Source of the DNA: Austropuccinia psidii
Lineage: Eukaryota; Basidiomycota; Pucciniomycetes; Pucciniales; Sphaerophragmiaceae
DNA length: 64,000 nucleotides
Assembly: GCA_023105745.1 (NCBI GenBank)
Contig: JALGQZ010000009.1
Location: 30,048,107-30,112,106 of the forward strand
Direction: 5' to 3'
Of this stretch, positions 62,601 through 64,000 are shown piece by piece (position 1 is the first letter of the stretch; each line of letters starts with the position of its first letter). Position numbers and translations under genes: made by a program. The notes under the pieces were generated by a model. The model ran no database searches. It had not been told where the DNA came from and worked only from the letters and a program-made list of their open reading frames with translations.

Positions 62601-63180
62601 CCAGTTTTGGCCAAAAACCCATCATGTGAATCATTTTATTTATTTTCTAAATTATTAAAATACTGTTGTAAAGATTTCACTCCAATTAAGAAATAGGAGA
62701 AGGGTTAAACCACATGGAAATATAAAACAATATGAAAAGAAACAAAAGTCTATTTTCAATCTAATACAACTTCTACATGAGTAATGAGATTAAAATCAAA
62801 GCACAAATTCCTCTTAATGGATATAGTATACCCAATCATATAAAACATGAACCCCTTCATGGTATTTGGATCAATTTTTATCGAGATTCATTATAATGAT
62901 CCAAAAATTTCATATTTTTTTTAAGTGTAGGAGATGTTTGTGTAAGTAGGACTTTTCTATACCTCATACTAGGTGGTATGGGAGTAATTCCAATTAAAAT
63001 TTAACATCAAGATATTTTTTTCTAGTCTTATTTCTGATATTCATCCTAAATAAAGGAGAGATATTAGAGCTGTAACACTATTTTGGGAAAATACTCCCAC
63101 AAATACCTATATTGAAAGTTCTATGGAAAAATACAGCTTTATTGATTGAATTATGAAAGGATAGTACAGTAATAGAACGC
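59688..63180. other. Downstream of ATG15: AT-rich, no gene recognised
   Basis: The first few hundred bases hold the presumed 3' untranslated region. Beyond that I see only short frames and no similarity to the LTR families described here. A patch near 60,110-60,310 is less AT-rich and contains small palindromes (CCTGCCAGCAGG near 60,287). The right part (from roughly 63,070) may already be the LTR of the Copia element. Confidence 0.4.
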
Positions 63181-63189
63181 ATACAATCA

Positions 63190-63240
63190 TGACGTAATTA
63201 GCTGTCGATCACCAATGACCATCCAGTTGTATATAAATAG
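63190..63240 (+). promoter_or_regulatory. Probable LTR promoter of the Copia element
   Basis: A TGACGTAA site (63,190-63,197), the type bound by CREB/ATF-like bZIP factors, lies 32 bases before a TATA box TATATAAATAG (63,230-63,240). Transcription would start in the following pyrimidine-rich stretch. Position fits the U3/R border of a short Copia LTR. Function is inferred. Confidence 0.55.
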
Positions 63241-63265
63241 GCACTGTTTTACTACTATCATATCT

Positions 63266-63544
63266 CCTTGTTGTGATCTATTGCTCCTTTTTCTTTCTTA
63301 GGTTTGTTTGTGCCTGCCTCACTCCTCACCCCTATCCTGGCTAAGACATTCATCTTGCCTTTCCAAGGTACTCTACTTGATAAAGTCTTTCCTCCGTATC
63401 TATAGCTAGCCTACCTATTAATGCAATTCATTACACAATTCCTTGTTGTGATCTATTTTTCCTTTTTCTTTCTTAGGTTCGTTTGTGCCTGCCTCACTCC
63501 TCACCCCTATCCTGGCTAAGACATTTGTCTTGTCTTTCCAAGGT
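63266..63544 (+). repeat. Direct repeat of a 104-bp leader segment (63,266-63,369 and 63,441-63,544)
   Basis: Both copies start CCTTGTTGTGATCTATT and end TTTCCAAGGT. They differ at six positions by eye and are separated by 71 bases. Each contains a pyrimidine tract ending CTTTCTTAGGT, which resembles a 3' splice site, and a TCCTCACCCCTATCCTGGC core. The high identity contrasts with the decay of most repeats in the window. Confidence 0.8.
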
Positions 63545-63560
63545 GTATTATTTTAACAGA

Positions 63561-63570
63561 TTATGAGACC
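63561..63570 (+). promoter_or_regulatory. Candidate half-tRNA primer-binding site of the Copia element
   Basis: TTATGAGACC follows TTTTAACA, a plausible LTR end, by two bases. The reverse complement of TTATGAG is CTCATAA, the anticodon loop of yeast-type initiator tRNA-Met. Several Copia-class elements prime from a cut initiator tRNA at this loop rather than from its CCA end. It lies 30 bases before the gag ATG. Confidence 0.5.
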
Positions 63571-63599
63571 GGAATCTCTAACCAACTATTAAAACAAAA

Positions 63600-64000
63600 A
63601 TGACAATGGGAGAATTCTCTCTAGAACTAGACAAAGAAGAAAAATTGAATGACATCAACTATCTAGAATGGGTGTCAAGAATGGAAAGCATACTCACTTT
63701 AAAGAATTAACTTGGTCTAGTTACTGAAACTGAAACTGAAGAAGAATTTCTAGAAAAAAATAAGATAGAACCAAGACAAAGACAATGAGAAGTGGCTCTC
63801 CTTCGCATTAACTACATCATTTGTATTGGCAACAAGTTCTACTCTGAATCAAAAAAAGACCCCGTTAAATTCTGGAGATTAGCCCAAGAATATTTTCAAC
63901 CAAAAACCATTCAAAATCAAACATCCTACCTTGACAAGATCTTCTCCACCCAGATTGCAGATGATCAAATTAAAGAAGTTATGTCATCAATTATGGAAAA
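63600..64000 (+). pseudogene. Start of a Ty1/Copia gag (runs off the window)
   Basis: The ATG at 63,600 starts MTMGEFSLELDKEEKLNDIN. Then comes YLEWVSRMESILTLKN, the usual Copia gag opening (KLNGTNYxxWxxRM), and later KFWRLAQEYFQPKTIQNQTS, matching the UBN2-type gag region (WxxLxxxF). In-frame stops at 63,708 (TAA) and 63,786 (TGA) break it. The frame remains open after each, so decay is modest compared with the Gypsy elements. The zinc knuckle and pol lie beyond the window. Confidence 0.75.

Noticed and set aside
1..64000. CRISPR arrays, bacterial operons or prophage
   Set aside because: No regularly spaced short repeats with unique spacers; introns and LTR elements show eukaryotic DNA.

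Overview
The window looks like a TE-saturated, very AT-rich stretch of a fungal nuclear genome, most likely a basidiomycete and plausibly a rust (Pucciniales). That placement is an inference. It rests on one recognisable host gene with short introns (71-88 nt), on chromodomain-bearing Ty3/Gypsy elements, and on a single gene lying among tens of kb of decayed repeats. Only one intact cellular gene is visible: a four-exon ATG15 (vacuolar lipase of autophagic bodies) at 57,966-59,687.

Layout. 1-1,276: AT-rich, unassigned. 1,282-11,406: a complete but dead Ty3/Gypsy chromovirus (family A, copy A1) with very long LTRs (about 1.8 kb) and a perfect 5-bp target duplication. 11,412-19,020: AT-rich sequence with two LTR-B copies in opposite orientation. 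19,050-19,950: relic of a PIF/Harbinger transposase, followed by a decayed minus-strand gene at 20,108-21,290. 22,300-23,650: LTR-C pieces. 23,651-30,949: the best preserved Gypsy element (family B), with long gag-pol reading frames, a few stops and shifts, a chromodomain and a 3' LTR, but no 5' LTR. 31,200-38,800: family C chromovirus, heavily decayed, with its polypurine tract and 3' LTR. 40,293-52,232: second family A copy (A2), carrying a nested 1.95-kb TG...CA insertion with internal tandem repeats. 53,108-54,538: a 1.43-kb non-autonomous DNA transposon with 16-bp perfect terminal inverted repeats. 54,900-56,830: an inverted LTR-C copy. 57,966-59,687: ATG15. 59,688-63,180: unassigned AT-rich DNA. 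63,190-64,000: the 5' end of a Ty1/Copia element (promoter, duplicated leader, primer site, start of gag) running off the window.

All transposon reading frames carry stops or frameshifts, so each is annotated as a pseudogene. CpG is scarce in the repeats and common in ATG15. The two A copies carry stops at the same codons but with different stop triplets. Both patterns fit methylation or RIP-like decay of repeats. I found no CRISPR array, rRNA or convincing tRNA. The most unusual items are a base-paired hairpin that covaries between LTR-C copies, the new TIR element, the TTGCACCAT tandem repeat inside the nested insertion, and the duplicated 104-bp leader of the Copia element.
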